DNA from: Alternaria dauci
Taxonomy: Eukaryota; Ascomycota; Dothideomycetes; Pleosporales; Pleosporaceae
Length of the DNA: 64,000 nucleotides
Reading direction: 5' to 3'
Assembly: GCF_042100115.1 (NCBI RefSeq)
Contig: NC_091279.1
Span: 2,232,001 to 2,296,000 of the forward strand
Position numbers and translations under genes: made by a program. A model generated the notes under the pieces. The model was given only the letters and a program-made list of their open reading frames with translations. It was not told where the DNA came from and made no database searches. Numbering within the stretch: position 1 is the stretch's first letter; the number at the start of each line of letters is the position of its first letter. This document shows positions 12,935 to 24,800 of this stretch, piece after piece.

Positions 12935-14105
12935 ACTACTTCGGCACTTACGACTTCATCTACCTATGGGTTGACTTCAACCCACTGCCGCTGGCCAAGG
13001 CTTCTCAACTTCCTAGTACGAATACCAGAACATTTACTGTAGGTATATCAGTACAGTCATATCCAGGATGAAGCCGATATCGACCACTTCCAGCTTCTGA
13101 TCCAGTCTCAGATGAACATTGTTGGGTAAGGAGTTGTGCAGGTGCTTGTTTCATATTGAGATGCCTTCACAACATCTCAACATGTCTCATCACTCCGCCA
13201 ACTTCTCGGAAAAGGAGCTATCATCAAGAACAACAACCAGAATGCTGGGTGGTCAACGTGATGAGGGTCAGTAACGACGAAGCGATAACAAACCTCTCCA
13301 TTGTCGACTTTGCTATCGCCCAGGGCAAAGACACCGACAAGGTCAAGGAGCTCGAAGGCCAGATCACCCTTTCAGTAGCGATCGATTGAACCCAAATCTG
13401 ATCATGCCATCTGGGAGTTCACCTCCGAGGATCTCGCTGTTGTCGTCCCACATCGAAAGGAAAGCATGCATAAAGTCGACCCACATCAATCATGCTCCTT
13501 ATCTCTAATTAGTCAACTATCATCATCGCCCGTATCGCATTCTTCTGCGGGTCCAAGTGGCTTCTTGCCTCGTCTGAGAACGACGCATCTTCCGTATCAC
13601 ATCTCGCAAGAAAGGTCGCAAGAAAGTTCTCATGTTTCTGGCCAGGCTTCAAATCAGAGAAGGCTGCCGAGATTTCCTACGCGACAATCCAACGAAACCG
13701 CGCATCGTGCTTTTGTCCAGAAGTTTCGGAACTCGTCTGCGATGCAAGACACTCCGTTCTGTCACTGCTCGGTATGCCTTTCTACGCGCTCCACCAAGGT
13801 CTTGTGTACGATATCATGGCCCTCCCTTGAACACAAGAGCCCAAGCGTATAACTTCATGTTGGTGTGATGCACCCATTGACGCAGCCCATCGCGCCATTC
13901 AGTCTCTGCGTAAGGATCCAGTCTACGGTTTCAGGAGCGAGACTGGTGTCTTGGTCAAGGAAGTGGTGATCCGTCCAAACCAGGGAAAACTGATCAGTCG
14001 CGACCGTCTGGTACAATACGATTCCTGTGGCTTCGAATCGATCCCTATGACCCACATCACACAGTAATTTCCACGATCACCCAGGCACTGTCGGCAAAAA
14101 TGCTT
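12935..14105 (+). pseudogene. Rearranged, decayed fragments of the mei2-like gene
   Basis: At least six stretches on this strand match the coding strand of the gene at 14782-16786, but in scrambled order. About 12938-12975 matches the start of its last exon (FGTYDFIYL). About 13050-13117 matches exon 1 (DHLQFLVQSQM). 13182-13199 matches the start codon region (MSHHS). About 13285-13440 matches exon 2 (IVDFAIAQGKD through DHAIWEFT) nearly base for base. 13637-13762 matches exon 4 (KSEKAAEISYATIQ through MQETPFC). 13868-13925 matches the end of exon 2 (IDAAHRAIQSLRKDPVYG). 14025-14095 matches the 3' region (FESIPMTHITQ). Indels and stops break every frame, so no product is expected. The blocks with exons 1-2 and those with exon 4 interleave, as if two partial copies were mixed. 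Confidence 0.8.
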
Positions 14106-14781
14106 GCTTCCTTCGCGCAGTTCCTTCCCAGCGTGAACACTCGTCGACTTTGCCATCGCACTCCGCTGAAATCGACAATATGCGTGACGATGCATCTCAA
14201 GCTAAAGCTCACTGTTAGAAGTGGTCACAACGCAATATACTACACTAAAGAAGATCGGAACGTCAAAAACACACGTCAGTGTGTTTACTCGGAGCCCATA
14301 CACGCAGCACTTACTTCCCAAGTTCTTCCTTTACGCCTGGCAGTAGCTTTGGCAGAATGAGGACGGGAAGCCACAACAACCCTCAAGGATGGAAGGAAGT
14401 CTCAGCCAAGTGGCATAGCAACTCACTGGCATATCAAGACAAGAGCAACAACAACAACAAGTCACAATGCAAGAGAAGGAACAAGTTTGGTGATCAATGA
14501 TCATGGTATTTGGAAGAAAGCAAGCATTAGGTACATTTGGTGTTCATCAGTGGCATCCATCATTCGTTCAGATCATCTCTCAGTCATCCACATCATGAAC
14601 AAATCATTTCGAAACCGACCCAGAAGACATACACCCGATAGTGTGTGTCAAAAGCCATACCGAGCAAGTGTGGCAAACAACTGGGAACAGATCGAAGAAG
14701 GAGAAAGAAACCGTGTAATCGTTGTGCAAGGTCCAGTCAGAACAGACGTTGCAACGATGCGCGACAGTGGGCAAACAATGT
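14106..14781. other. Spacer between the mosaic copy and the mei2-like gene
   Basis: Contains a further 16-base match to exon 2 of the mei2-like gene near 14141, a (CAA)n run near 14446-14460, and presumably the mei2-like 3' untranslated region. No gene is visible. Confidence 0.4.
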
Positions 14782-16786
14782 TTACCAGTGGCGGCTGTGG
14801 TAGTGGTGAGGAACCTGCTGGAGAGCAACAGGGCGCCAAGGGCTCATGGTACGACCAAGATGAGCAGGGACACCAGTGGCTTTACCGACAGTACCTGGGT
14901 GATCCTGGAAGTACTGGGTGATGTGGGTCATAGGGATTGACTCAAAGCCGATAGCACCACGAAGGCTGCCACCACAGGTGTTCAGGTACCAGGTCTCAAT
15001 GTCGCGCTTCTGATCCTCAGTCAAACCGGCGAACTGGACGGGAGCAGCATGCTGGTGGGCAAAGTGCATAGCAGCCTGCAGCATGTCGCGGGGGCTGCCA
15101 CGGTCGTAAGCACTCGAGCGGTTGCGGTATTCGGTGCCGGTAGAGTAGCCGCGAGGAGGGTAAAGACCAGTGGAACGCGCAGAGTCCATTGAGCGCTGCA
15201 GCTTGGAGATGTTGTCCGGTCGAGGAAAGGGCTGCTCGGTGCCAGTAAGACGAATCTGGTCCATCTGCTCAGCCTCGGCGTAGGTGATGATGAGACGAGG
15301 GCGACAGAACGGAGTCTCCTGCATCACAGACGAGTTCCGGAACTTCTGAACAAGAGCCTCACGACCCTGGATGGTCGCGTACGAAATCTCAGCAGCCTTC
15401 TCCGACTTGAAGCCAGGCCAGAAACGACGCTCGATGCGGTCGATGAGCATCAACATGCCGTTCGCGTCGGTGAAGTTGATGAAGGCATAGCCCACGTTGC
15501 AGCCAGACTGGAAATCGATACGGAGGTAGATGAAATCGTAGGTGCCGAAGCAGGCGATGTCGATGATGTTCTTGAGGGCCATCTATGGAAGAGGTTAGTG
15601 AGGGTTCATGAAGGTCATGGAAGAAGAGACATACCCAGTCGAGTGTGTTCGGAATGTTGCGAAGCATCACCGTAGTGCGGACGTCGCTGCCATCGAGAAT
15701 GCGCTCACGGCGGACACGGTTGTGCTGATCATGCGGATGGTGGCTGGATCGAGGTACGACCTGGTTGTATGCGCTCGACCACGCGCGGTGAGTTGGGGAA
15801 GTGTTGGATCCTGGAAAGAACTGGCCCTGGTTGTCGATGCGCGGGAGGTAACGAGGAGGACTCAGCAGACGCTCGCCAAGCCAACCACCGATGTCGTCAG
15901 TGGTCCAGTAGAAGGACTCCTGTGAGAGGGTTAGAATGGCTGCACGGAAAGAAGAAGAGATGGAACACTTACATCAGCGTTGATGCCGTAGACTGGATCC
16001 TTTCGGAGAGACTGAATGGCTCGATGAGCCGCATCGATGGAGTCAAACTCGATACGGTAGATGAGCTGCATCTTGTCGTCGAGGGTGTCGACATGGACGA
16101 CGTTGCGAACCGGACCGAAGACCTTGGCGATGGTCTCGGTGTTCTTGGTGACAGAGTTGAGATCCTCGGGGGTGAACTCCCAGATGGCATGATCCGGGTT
16201 GGGTTCAATCGAGACCGACAGGGTGATCTGACCTTCAAACTCCTTGACCTTGCCGGTGTCTTTGCCCTGGGCAATGGCAAAGTCGACAATGGAGACGTAG
16301 TTGACGAAGAGGCCGGCCTGTAGGAGGATGTCCTTACCCTCTGCAGCATCGGAGACGGTGTCGTAACGAACATACATGGTCCCAGAGTGTTCATGCTTGA
16401 AGGGAACAGCATGAAGGAAGCAACCATACTGGAGATGGTCAATAGAGGGCATGATGGAAGAAGACATAGACACTTACACGCTTCATCTGAGACTGGACAA
16501 GGAACTGGAGATGATCGAGGTCGGCTCCGCCCTGGACGTGATGGTACCGAGAGACGTAAGAGGGATCACCCTGCTGGAACTCGTCGACGAAGGCACCCTC
16601 GATGTAGATGGGAGCTTGAGGAAGGTAGGCCTTGAGGACTTGCTGACCAGGACCGATGGCAGTGAGCTGTCGACGGTGATGGGGCTTGCGGTCTGCCTCG
16701 GGCGAGTAGACCGTGGGGTTGGTGCCGCCAAAGGGAGAAGAAGGTGGGCCATTGGCAGAAGATGACTGAGGGGAGTGATGAGACAT
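14782..16786 (-). CDS. mei2: Mei2-like RNA-binding protein
   Basis: Mei2 proteins bind RNA through a distinctive C-terminal RRM and, in fission yeast, switch cells into meiosis. Four exons are read: 16786-16478, 16428-15973, 15919-15635 and 15582-14782, about 616 aa. The introns are 49-53 bases; each join keeps frame (QMKR-YGCFLHAVP, GINAD-ESFYW, NTLDW-MALKN). The diagnostic C-terminal Mei2 RRM lies around residues 336-450: TVMLRNIPNTLDWMALKNI, FGTYDFIYLRIDF, NVGYAFINF, then FRNSSVMQETPFCRPR. A more divergent RNA-binding region is likely in residues 100-250. The start is the ATG at 16786 in a caccATG context, rather than upstream codons of the same frame. The last about 100 residues are less conserved and may hide another intron. 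Fragments of this gene occur just downstream at 12.9-14.1 kb. Family is secure; meiotic role is inferred. Confidence 0.9.
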
Positions 16787-19700
16787 GGTGATGTTGTTGA
16801 GGGGTCTTGGTATGAGACAAGTAGTGAAGAGGTAAAGGGGATGTACAAGAGTTGGAAGGTTGGCAAAGCTCAAGCAAGAAGTCTGTCAAGGCGAAGGTGT
16901 TGGTGTGGGTGTGTGAGAGAAAAGAGGTGGAAGGTGCGAGGGTTAGGTTCTTTATGTACTCCTACCGGCGCCGGGGCTCCAGCAGTCAGGTGACTGGTTC
17001 TACTGCAGGCAGCGGCAGTATCTCAGGGCAAAGAATTCATCGTTCACGAAAGCGAGATGCGTACCGAAAAGGAGGTTGCGTTGAGCAAGTTCTGAGCAGA
17101 GGGTTGTGGACGAAGCAAGAGGAATGTTTACGGGAATCCCACGAAACTCGGCGAACCACCACCCGGACGAGACCAAGCTGGGTACGACGAGATAGCGCTC
17201 GTCGAGTTCTACAACTTCAGTTAGCCAGGTATATACGGCTTCAATGTGGTTGAGGATGCATCGCGGCTGCAAGACAACTCCTGACTTTGAAGTTCTCATA
17301 CTTCAACCATTTCTCACCTATCGTGAGGCCCCACCCGCCACTTTCTAGCGTTATCCAGGACGTCTGACCGCCCTGCGGAGGCTGCCGGCATGGCAGGAGC
17401 GTCAGGCAGAAATCTCCGCGGGAGGAAGCCGAAGGAAGGTGATGTGAGAGTGTGAGAGCGTGCAATCATGGCGCTGGAAGATGCTCGCAGCGAAATGGAG
17501 CTGGATAGGGGTGCTGTGAGCCGCTGCAAAGTTCATGTGGCCGCATCAGATCGCTGTATGAACCTTTTGATATTGAGAGATTCTCCGGGCTTCATTGACT
17601 GGAAGCTGGAGAAGGCACTCAGACACGCGTTGGAAGCGTGGCGATGGAATTCACAATGGCTGCGGAGAGCTCATGCAGCTGCCACATGCACATCGTGAGC
17701 TGCAAGCGTGTGAGACGACGCGAGGCAATGCGAGAGTGCTATGCGCAATCGCAAGCTCCAGCATCATCACATCGTTGGAGGAAGCTGCTGCTGCTTGTGG
17801 GAGCTTCGAGAGGAACCAAGTCACTCTGGGAAGGCACATTGAAACGGTGCCGCAAGAGCAACCTCAAAGTTGGAAACTCACCGGCAGCCTGCTTGGGGAT
17901 GAAGAGATTGCAACCAAGAGACTACAGAAGCTTGAGAGACTGAGAGTACATAGCCTCATCTCTGAGATCCAGCAGCCCCAAGTGAAGTAAGAGACCGCGG
18001 CGGTGGCATTCAGCTCGCCACGTAGGCAACAAGTTCTTCTAGCAAGCGGGAAAGGTTCACAGAAATTTGGGCATAGGGCTTTGCAGGACTGAAGTTGAGG
18101 ACGATTACAAGCACAACGAGAAGCTCAGCAGCAGAGAAACAGCATCTCGTGGCGACATCTGCCGTTGAAGGCGCTGCGCGATTGCCAAAAGGGTGGGAAC
18201 CACGCATTCGCGACTCACGGCAGCAGGTGCGAGAGCCTGGCGATGAAAGCCACCTGGGCATCCAACAATGCAGCTGCAACGGTACCATGCACAAGGTATT
18301 CACAACTACACTACTTCTCAGAGAGCGCACCAGCAATGGGCGGCGCGAAAACGAGGCTTGAAGGCCCTCGCAACTTCCGCCGCGACGATCTGAGTGACTC
18401 AGAAGTGCGCGAAGACCACTAGGCTATACTATGGCATCACGAGAAGAACCGAGTGACTTATGAGCATCATGCGAGGGACGTGGACCGCTCGCCTTGAGGC
18501 TGCCAGATGGCTCCTCCCGGGTATCAAGTCCAGGGTCTGAGGAACTCGCGATGCGGGACCATCACGACATTCAGCTTGGAGCTGTGCAACTCCAAAAGCT
18601 GGCAGACATGCTGGGGATATCAATTGGCTACAATTTGCATCAACTACATTACCCCTCCTCTGGCCGGGTCAAACCCTTCATGGCTGTTGTCCGCCTCTGG
18701 CGCCTCAACTCCATTGAACAGGGTGGGCAGGTACACCGTGCGACAAAGTATCACGACCCCAATGATGAGACTACGTAGTTCGGAAAGCTAGCAGCCTTTG
18801 CCTGTCCACTTCCGGGTGTCCAACTCCTTGTCCACCACCAGCGCCTCGAGTCTAACGGGCAGAGCAACTAAACCGCTGCACGGGGAGAGCATCACGACCA
18901 CCATCATTATATCCTACAACTCCAATGTTGACTAGTATTTGGAACAAGAATTGGCCAATATGTATGTCTACTACGGCGCCCCTTTCCAGGTCACATTCTT
19001 CGCTCTCATCTCCGTTGTCCTGCCCTGCCCTTAATCTACCCAAGTATCAACCCAACTCTATGGCGCCTTCTTGCTGTCAACCTCAAGCTTCTGGGCCTGC
19101 TGTTGAACGGGGGCAATGCGGGTAGACTGTCAAGGCTGGCTGCGCCAGACTGGACGCTGCGTGCCCTCCGCCACTCAATTTAACTACCACAACCCCGCGA
19201 CTCAAGGACTGGCAGTCAGGTATAACAACCTCTTCGTTGTTGTCCAGCATCGTCTCCTCCCGTTGTTGTGCCTCCACCCGCCGCTGTTGTACCTTCCCCA
19301 GTCCAGCCGGTCGCCTTTGTGTACGGTCGATGGCGCTTGCGGCAGCGGCTTGAGGCGTATACGGGGGTGGAAATGGCAGGAGGAGGACAGCATATCGGGG
19401 CGGGCTGGAAGATACTTCGTGCTGTATATGGGCTCTTCGAAAGGCGTTGCTGTCTTGAGAATATCCTGGGTGGTGTAGGAGCCTCGTCCTCGTTGACGGA
19501 CAAGTCGCTCAGATCCCTACAACAAACATTAGCCGGAGATAATTCCTATTACCAAGACGAAGTACTCGTAATGAACTGGAACAACGCAGTCACTGTCAGT
19601 ACAATACATGTGTTCATCAATAGCAAAGCCAGACCGTCGCCAAAGGCGGTCTTGGCACCACAACATAAACTGTCGAAATCAGCGTGCTCCTACCACCAAA

Positions 19701-19806
19701 CCAGCACCAACAACACACTTTTATACTCACAATCTGCTCAAATTGCTGCTACCTTCCTACCTACTACAAAACCTCTCCCAATACCACCACAATCAACAAC
19801 ACCAAG
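16787..19806. other. 3-kb upstream region of the mei2-like gene, no gene seen
   Basis: This GC-normal stretch lies upstream of mei2 (minus) and of the small plus-strand gene at 19807, so it should hold both promoters. Open frames of 60-190 codons occur on both strands, but none has a recognisable domain or a convincing splice partner. The last 150 bases are CA-rich, as in a fungal 5' leader. Confidence 0.4.
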
Positions 19807-20195
19807 ATGGATTTCACCATCAACCTAACCAACCTCCACGCCACCTCCCTCCGCGAGTTCGACGGGTACCCGCTGGCCTCTGACTCGCACGAGCGGCGCG
19901 TCCTGTATTTCTTCTTCCGCGGCCTCGAGGAAATGGCGATTGCGCAGCACGACCGCATGGCCGTGTACATGGCGTTTGGCGAGACGATTTTCCCAGAAGA
20001 GCAGGAGGTGCTTGATGGGCTGGCTGCGGAGCTGGCGGTGATAATGGCGGTGGTGCATTGGGCGGGGAGGGCGTATGGCGGGGAGGCATATAGCCCGGAG
20101 GGGGAGGGGGAGGGAGATGGTAAGTGCATGGTGGTGTTGGACGTGGGTTTGGATGTTTTGCTAATTCTGCTTTAGGGATGGATGTTGGGGCTTGA
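19807..20195 (+). CDS. Small hypothetical protein
   Basis: I do not recognise this protein. Exon 1 (19807-20119) and exon 2 (20176-20195) give about 110 aa. The intron 20120-20175 has GTAAGT, a TGCTAATTC branch site and TTTAG. The start ATG sits after a CA-rich leader (ACCAAGATGG). The protein begins MDFTINLTNLHATSLREFDG, has a charged helix-rich middle (HERRVLYFFFRGLEEMAIAQ), an Ala/Val-rich segment (GLAAELAVIMAVVHWAGRA) and a short acidic-glycine tail. Without the splice the frame runs to 20175, so the C-terminus is uncertain. G/C-biased third positions in exon 1 support coding. It could be a lineage-specific gene. Confidence 0.5.
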
Positions 20196-21050
20196 GTTTT
20201 GGGGTGGGAAGTGAGGGGAAAGGGGGGGTTATTGGCGTTTGGGAATGTGTTTTGATATGATACCCTGGGTCTGTTTAGTTTTGGTGGGCGTTTAGGATGG
20301 GGGGTGGATTGGGATTGGGGTTGGGGGTTTAGTAGGAGCGGCAGCGACGATGAGCATAAGTTCGCGAATAGATTTCTCATGATGGTCTCTGAAGACCGAC
20401 AAGCATTTTGCGTTGAGTAGCTGTGGGTGATTCGAGTCCATGTGTCTGTCGAGGGGAAATGATATGTTGAGGGTTTCACGTCTAGAAATGCATGTCTTTC
20501 TGAATAAACTCCATGATCTAGTGATGCATATCGCAAGACATGTTGAGTAACTACACGAAGAGGTATGCCGTTGATACTATATCACCAGTGTTTTGTAGCT
20601 AGACATTGGCCATGATGCTCCCTGGAAATAGACAACACTTCCACACCAGACAACCGTGAGTCCTAATACTTATGTATCCATCAGGTAGAAGTAACATACT
20701 TAGATACACCAGTATATGAACCGAATGTCATCCAACACGGTCATGGTAGTTACGTGGTGCGTGTCAAGATCTACATCGAATGCCTATACAGAAAGGTGGT
20801 CTCGGCATACATGCAGACAGATGACATGCAGTCAGAGTACACCAGCATATCACTCTCCACCTTGACCCTGACACCAAAGTATCACAACGACATGCACGCC
20901 TCATTATCATCACAGCACCAGACCATATCCCAAGGACCATATCCACAAGTCATGCCTCAGCTCTCATAGATTAAATATGTATACAGGGGTATCATACGAC
21001 CAATTACCTCGTTCCATTACCCTCCTCCAGTCCCACCGAAAAGCTAGACT
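20196..21050. other. Intergenic, no gene seen
   Basis: About 850 bases between the 3' ends of two facing genes. G/T-rich next to the upstream gene, then mixed. No recognisable frames, RNA genes or long repeats. Confidence 0.4.
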
Positions 21051-21672
21051 CTACTTCCTCCCCTCCCCCTCAGCCTCAAACATCCACCTATCATCCTCCA
21101 AACTCGCCACCTTCTTCTTCAAGCTACTCCTCAGCGCAGCCCGAATCTCCTCATCCACAGCATCCATATCCCACTGCGCATTCGTCTTTCCATAGAGCCC
21201 AATAACCTGATTCTCCTGCTCTACTCACGCGCACACAAAGTCAGCGTTGTATCTTCGCCCACACCCGCGTAACCACAGATAGTCACGACACCATGCATTT
21301 GCAATCTCAGAAAAAGAGACAAAAGTACAAGATGCCCGTGAGCACGACAGCAACAGGAACCGACATACCAGTCTCGTCGTCGTCTTCGCTGCCGGCGCCC
21401 ATGTCGCGGTACACGGGCGTGGGCGCCTTGACTATGTATTCGCCGAGCGAGTCGCGCTCGACGAGGTCCTCGTCGGCCGAGGAGAGGAAGATGTCGGCTT
21501 CGATTTCGCGACTGTCGGGGCGGATCGAGGGCGCGGTCGTGTTTTGGCGGCGCGGTTGTTGTTGGTGGTGGTGGTGGTGTTGTTGTTGGCGGTGGTCTGG
21601 GTTTTGGGCGGTGTGCGAGGCGAAGATGTTGCGACGGGTTGTTGGGGGCAGGCGGATTGCGCGGTTGTCCAT
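21051..21672 (-). CDS. Acidic hypothetical protein with His/Gln run
   Basis: I cannot name the family. Exon 1 (21672-21369) and exon 2 (21220-21051) give about 157 aa. The intron 21221-21368 is long for this window (148 bases), with GTATGT, a GCTGAC branch site and GTAG. The join (SEDDDET-EQENQVIGLYGK) is in frame. The protein begins MDNRAIRLPPTTRRNIFASH, contains a HHHHHQQQ run encoded by a CAC/CAG microsatellite, then an acidic conserved-looking segment (ADIFLSSADEDLVERDSLG). The C-terminal half reads TNAQWDMDAVDEEIRAAL, then a basic helix and EDDRWMFEAEGE. Charged helices suggest a small subunit of a complex, but that is a guess. It is head-to-head with RAI1 over 288 bases. Confidence 0.6.
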
Positions 21673-21960
21673 TTTGGGTTGGGTGGGAGGTGGTGTGGGA
21701 GGAGATGGGAGGGTTGGGTTTGGAATGCTGTGAGAAGACGGGATGGGGAGTGAGGTCGAGGGTAATGTTGCTTTGATGATGTTGATGTTGGTAGTGTTTA
21801 TGCTATGGTGGCATGAATGGCGCGCCGTAGCTAGTCAGGTACCGCTGGGTGGGGCCGCGACGGCTGAGCTTCCGGCATCGCGACACCCCCGCGGCGAAGC
21901 TCGAAGCGCCTTGTGCGACATTGCCAGCGCACACATGCATCGGCCGAATCAGAAGCAGCC
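21673..21960. promoter_or_regulatory. Divergent promoter, acidic protein gene and RAI1
   Basis: A 288-base spacer between two start codons pointing apart; it must contain both promoters. No specific motif is claimed. Confidence 0.45.
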
Positions 21961-23447
21961 ATGGCTTCTAGAGACCCCCCTTCACGGTCGCCGAGCCCAC
22001 ATGGGGATAAAGAAGAGAGATCACCGCCTCGGAAACGGCCCAGAACCCGCGCGCCTCCTCAAGCAGCAGCTCCAGCTTCAATCACCGCGACGAATACAGA
22101 CATGCCGGCCCCCAAGATCGAGGCTCCAGCAGCTGACACGCCAATTCATCGCTTCTCCATACAGCCACTCAATCGCTTTCGCGGCGCATCAGCCAAGATA
22201 AAGCGGCCGCGCGAAGTCGCCCACTTCTCCTACGACGACAACCACGAATACCAGCCAGATGAGTCAGGCATCAACTACTATGTGCCGCCACCCATGGGCG
22301 TTGATCTGAAGGAGGGCTTCGAGTCTTTCAAACACCACGAGGACAAGGACGATCCCCATCTGGACAGTCTGCTTCGGGCGCTCATGGAAGACAAGACGGG
22401 CAAGGAAGAGGTCAAAGCCGACTTCATGACCTGGAGAGGCATGATGACAAAGGTATGTTGAAGCAGGCTGGTGTCGACATGGCAAGGTAAGCAAAACCAG
22501 CTTTCTTACCTTGCTGCTGCTTGCATCTAGAAGAGTTACTAACAACCCCCCAGATCATGACCGCACCCTTTGACAACTTTGCCGAATTCGGCATGTTTGC
22601 GACCCTCTACAACGGCACCATCTACATCGAGGAAGACTTTCCCTCGCGCGCCGCCGAACGAGCCGCCGAAAGCTCACGTCCCCCACCCCGCTACAACCAG
22701 CACCCCGACCAGCAGTCGCGCGAAATGATGACATACTGGGGCTACAAGTTTGAGAAACTCGCCCTCATACCCACACCGCCTTCTTCCACGCCCCACGAAG
22801 AAATCGCACAGCACCAAAAGGGTATCGTATCAAACGCCGCCCAGCACTGCTCTATAGTCCACACCTCCTTTGGGCCCCACAGCTTGATCCTAGGCGGCGA
22901 AGTAGACGGCCTTCTTGCGCCCAAGCCAGCAGATCCAGAGCAACCCGTTCAATGGGTCGAGCTGAAAACCAGCGAAGAACTTCCTCCGCCCCGCCAGCAA
23001 CAACACCGCGATGTTCTTAGATTCGAACGTAAATTGTTGAAATTCTGGGCTCAGTCTTTTTTGCTTGGTGTACCCAAGATTACTGTGGGATTTAGGAGTA
23101 AGGCTGGTATATTAAAGGGGCTGCAGACGTTCAATACGCATGAGATTCCTGGTATGGTGCGCAGGGGCACGGGTTGCTGGGATGGGAATGTGTGTATTAA
23201 TTTTGCGACGGAGTTTTTGGCGTGGTTGAAGGGCGTGGTGGTGGATGAGGGCGTTTATGGGATTGTGCTGAAGAAGAAGAGTGGGGTGGTTGAGGTGAGG
23301 AGGTTGAGGGATGGGACGGGGGGGATTGTTAGTGCGGAGTTTAAGGCGAATCAGAGGAAGGGGGCTGGTGTTGGGCAGGACGGAGGGGAAGATGGGAGGG
23401 AGGTGCAGCAGGGTGGGAAGATTACGGGTGGAGATGCGACGTCTTGA
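21961..23447 (+). CDS. RAI1: Decapping nuclease Rai1 (DXO family)
   Basis: Rai1 partners the 5'-3' exonuclease Rat1 in the nucleus and removes incomplete caps or 5' triphosphates from RNA. Two exons, 21961-22452 and 22554-23447, give about 461 aa. The intron 22453-22553 has GTATGT, ACTAAC and CCCAG, and splices MMTK to IMTAPFD. Family motifs are present: WGYKFEKL (about 226-233), GGEVDGLL (E280 and D282, metal-binding pair), WVELKTS (E300 and K302), and the following helix and strand ITVGFRSKAG. The Ser/Pro/Arg-rich first 60 residues and the Gly-rich tail are disordered, as is common in fungal members. The start is the ATG at 21961, the first in frame. It converges with the hydrolase gene with an 87-base gap. 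Confidence 0.93.
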
Positions 23448-23534
23448 ATGTGTAATGCGGCTGGGGCTTCAGAAGAAAGCTCTTTGTGAGTGCCTAAAAT
23501 GTCTCCCTAAATGCACTTCAAACAATCGTAGTAC

Positions 23535-24506
23535 TTATCCCTCTTCTTTCCCAATATACTGCACATCCCCCTCCACCCATCGCGCAGCCACCCGTCCCGT
23601 CGATTCACCAACTTCCTTCGTAGCGGCGGCAGGCTTGATATTCATACCATGATCTGCATTTCTCACCACAACAACCTGCGATCTCGCTGCCATTTTGCTT
23701 CTAGTCTCGTTCAACAGATCGAGTGGACACATGGCGTCTTTATCACCGACGATGAAAAGCACGTTGACGCTCTCAGGCAAATCAAGTAAGATCTGGTCCC
23801 GCAAATCATCTTTCGGGCCTTGAAGTGGATACGATATGAGAATAAGCTGTGTCCTCATATCCACTTCTTCATGGTTTTGGTCGGCTAGGACTTCGCTGGC
23901 GGCGATGACGGCGGCTCGTGCGCCCATACTTCGTCCACCCAGCAACAGCCTCTTTTGCTTGACCTGCTCTCCTGATTCGCTCTTTTGCGTAGTGCCATAA
24001 CGAGGATGGATTTCTCCGATACATGCGTGGAAGCCCTTTGTTCGCGCCTTTAGGTTCATGGAGCCTTGGAATGCGAGGACGGGGACAGACTCGGAGAAGC
24101 CGGTGCAGAAGTTTACTACTGCGTCGGCGGAGAGCGTGCCGCCTGCGCCGTGGGTGAAGATCAAGGTTGGTGAGGATGTTGAGGAGGAGGGCTGGTATTG
24201 ATGGCATTGGATTGGTTTCTTGACGAGTTCGTGTGTGATGGTTCGGGTCGTGATTAGTTGAGGTGCTGGGCTGCCATCTGAGGCCGGTGGCTCGTCGACT
24301 TTACATGTCGCATTTGTTGGAGAAGAAGCTTTGCGCTCTGACACGGGTGGGTTCTTTGACGCTGTTGTTTCCGCTTTAGGTGAGTCGTATGCAGTATGTA
24401 GTACGTTGTGTGCGGGTGCTGTACTTGTGCGTGCGGATGAACGCGTAACGCGTCTTTTCGGCTCACGGACAGGGGCTGCTTCTGAAATTTCGTGTTTTGG
24501 TGGCAT
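23535..24506 (-). CDS. Alpha/beta hydrolase, TEX30/KANL3-like
   Basis: A single-exon protein of 323 aa with a C-terminal alpha/beta hydrolase domain of the type found in TEX30 and the NSL-complex subunit KANL3. The oxyanion-hole motif FTHGAGG is at 117-123, the nucleophile elbow GGRSMGARAA has Ser193, GDKDAMCP supplies the acid near Asp257, and NADHGMN has His286. The triad therefore looks complete. Residues 1-90 are low-complexity, Ser/Thr/Pro-rich and basic (EPKRRVTRSSAR), which could be a nuclear signal. Start at the ATG at 24506; no intron is needed. Substrate is unknown; some fungal relatives are annotated only as hydrolases. Confidence 0.82.
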   Translation of the reverse strand: MPPKHEISEAAPVREPKRRVTRSSARTSTAPAHNVLHTAYDSPKAETTASKNPPVSERKASSPTNATCKVDEPPASDGSPAPQLITTRTITHELVKKPIQCHQYQPSSSTSSPTLIFTHGAGGTLSADAVVNFCTGFSESVPVLAFQGSMNLKARTKGFHACIGEIHPRYGTTQKSESGEQVKQKRLLLGGRSMGARAAVIAASEVLADQNHEEVDMRTQLILISYPLQGPKDDLRDQILLDLPESVNVLFIVGDKDAMCPLDLLNETRSKMAARSQVVVVRNADHGMNIKPAAATKEVGESTGRVAARWVEGDVQYIGKEEG

Positions 24507-24800
24507 GTTGAGGATGAACTATAAGGCGGCACCTCCGGCAAACTAGTTCTAGATTAATATGTGTATTACGTGGTGTCTGATTAGTCGCTTTGGCGCTCAG
24601 GTGTGTTGAAAGTACCCAAGTAGTTGTGGCGCAAGCGACGCCCAATTTTCCGGCCGCTACTTAGTTCCTACTCTACATCGCTAGACCACCACATCTGCCT
24701 AAAGAAACGAACGCAGCATATGATTTGAACAAAACTGAAACAGTATGTAGTAGAAGTAACGTTCTCAGATGATGTCGCGCTTGTCCAACGCTATGCGCAA
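24507..24800. other. Short intergenic spacer
   Basis: Upstream of the hydrolase gene and downstream of the protease/zinc-finger gene; expected to hold the hydrolase promoter and the other gene's 3' end. Nothing else is visible. Confidence 0.4.

Noticed and set aside
14440..14465. CAA microsatellite as a CRISPR or regulatory array
   Set aside because: Simple trinucleotide run only; no spaced repeats anywhere in the window suggest CRISPR.
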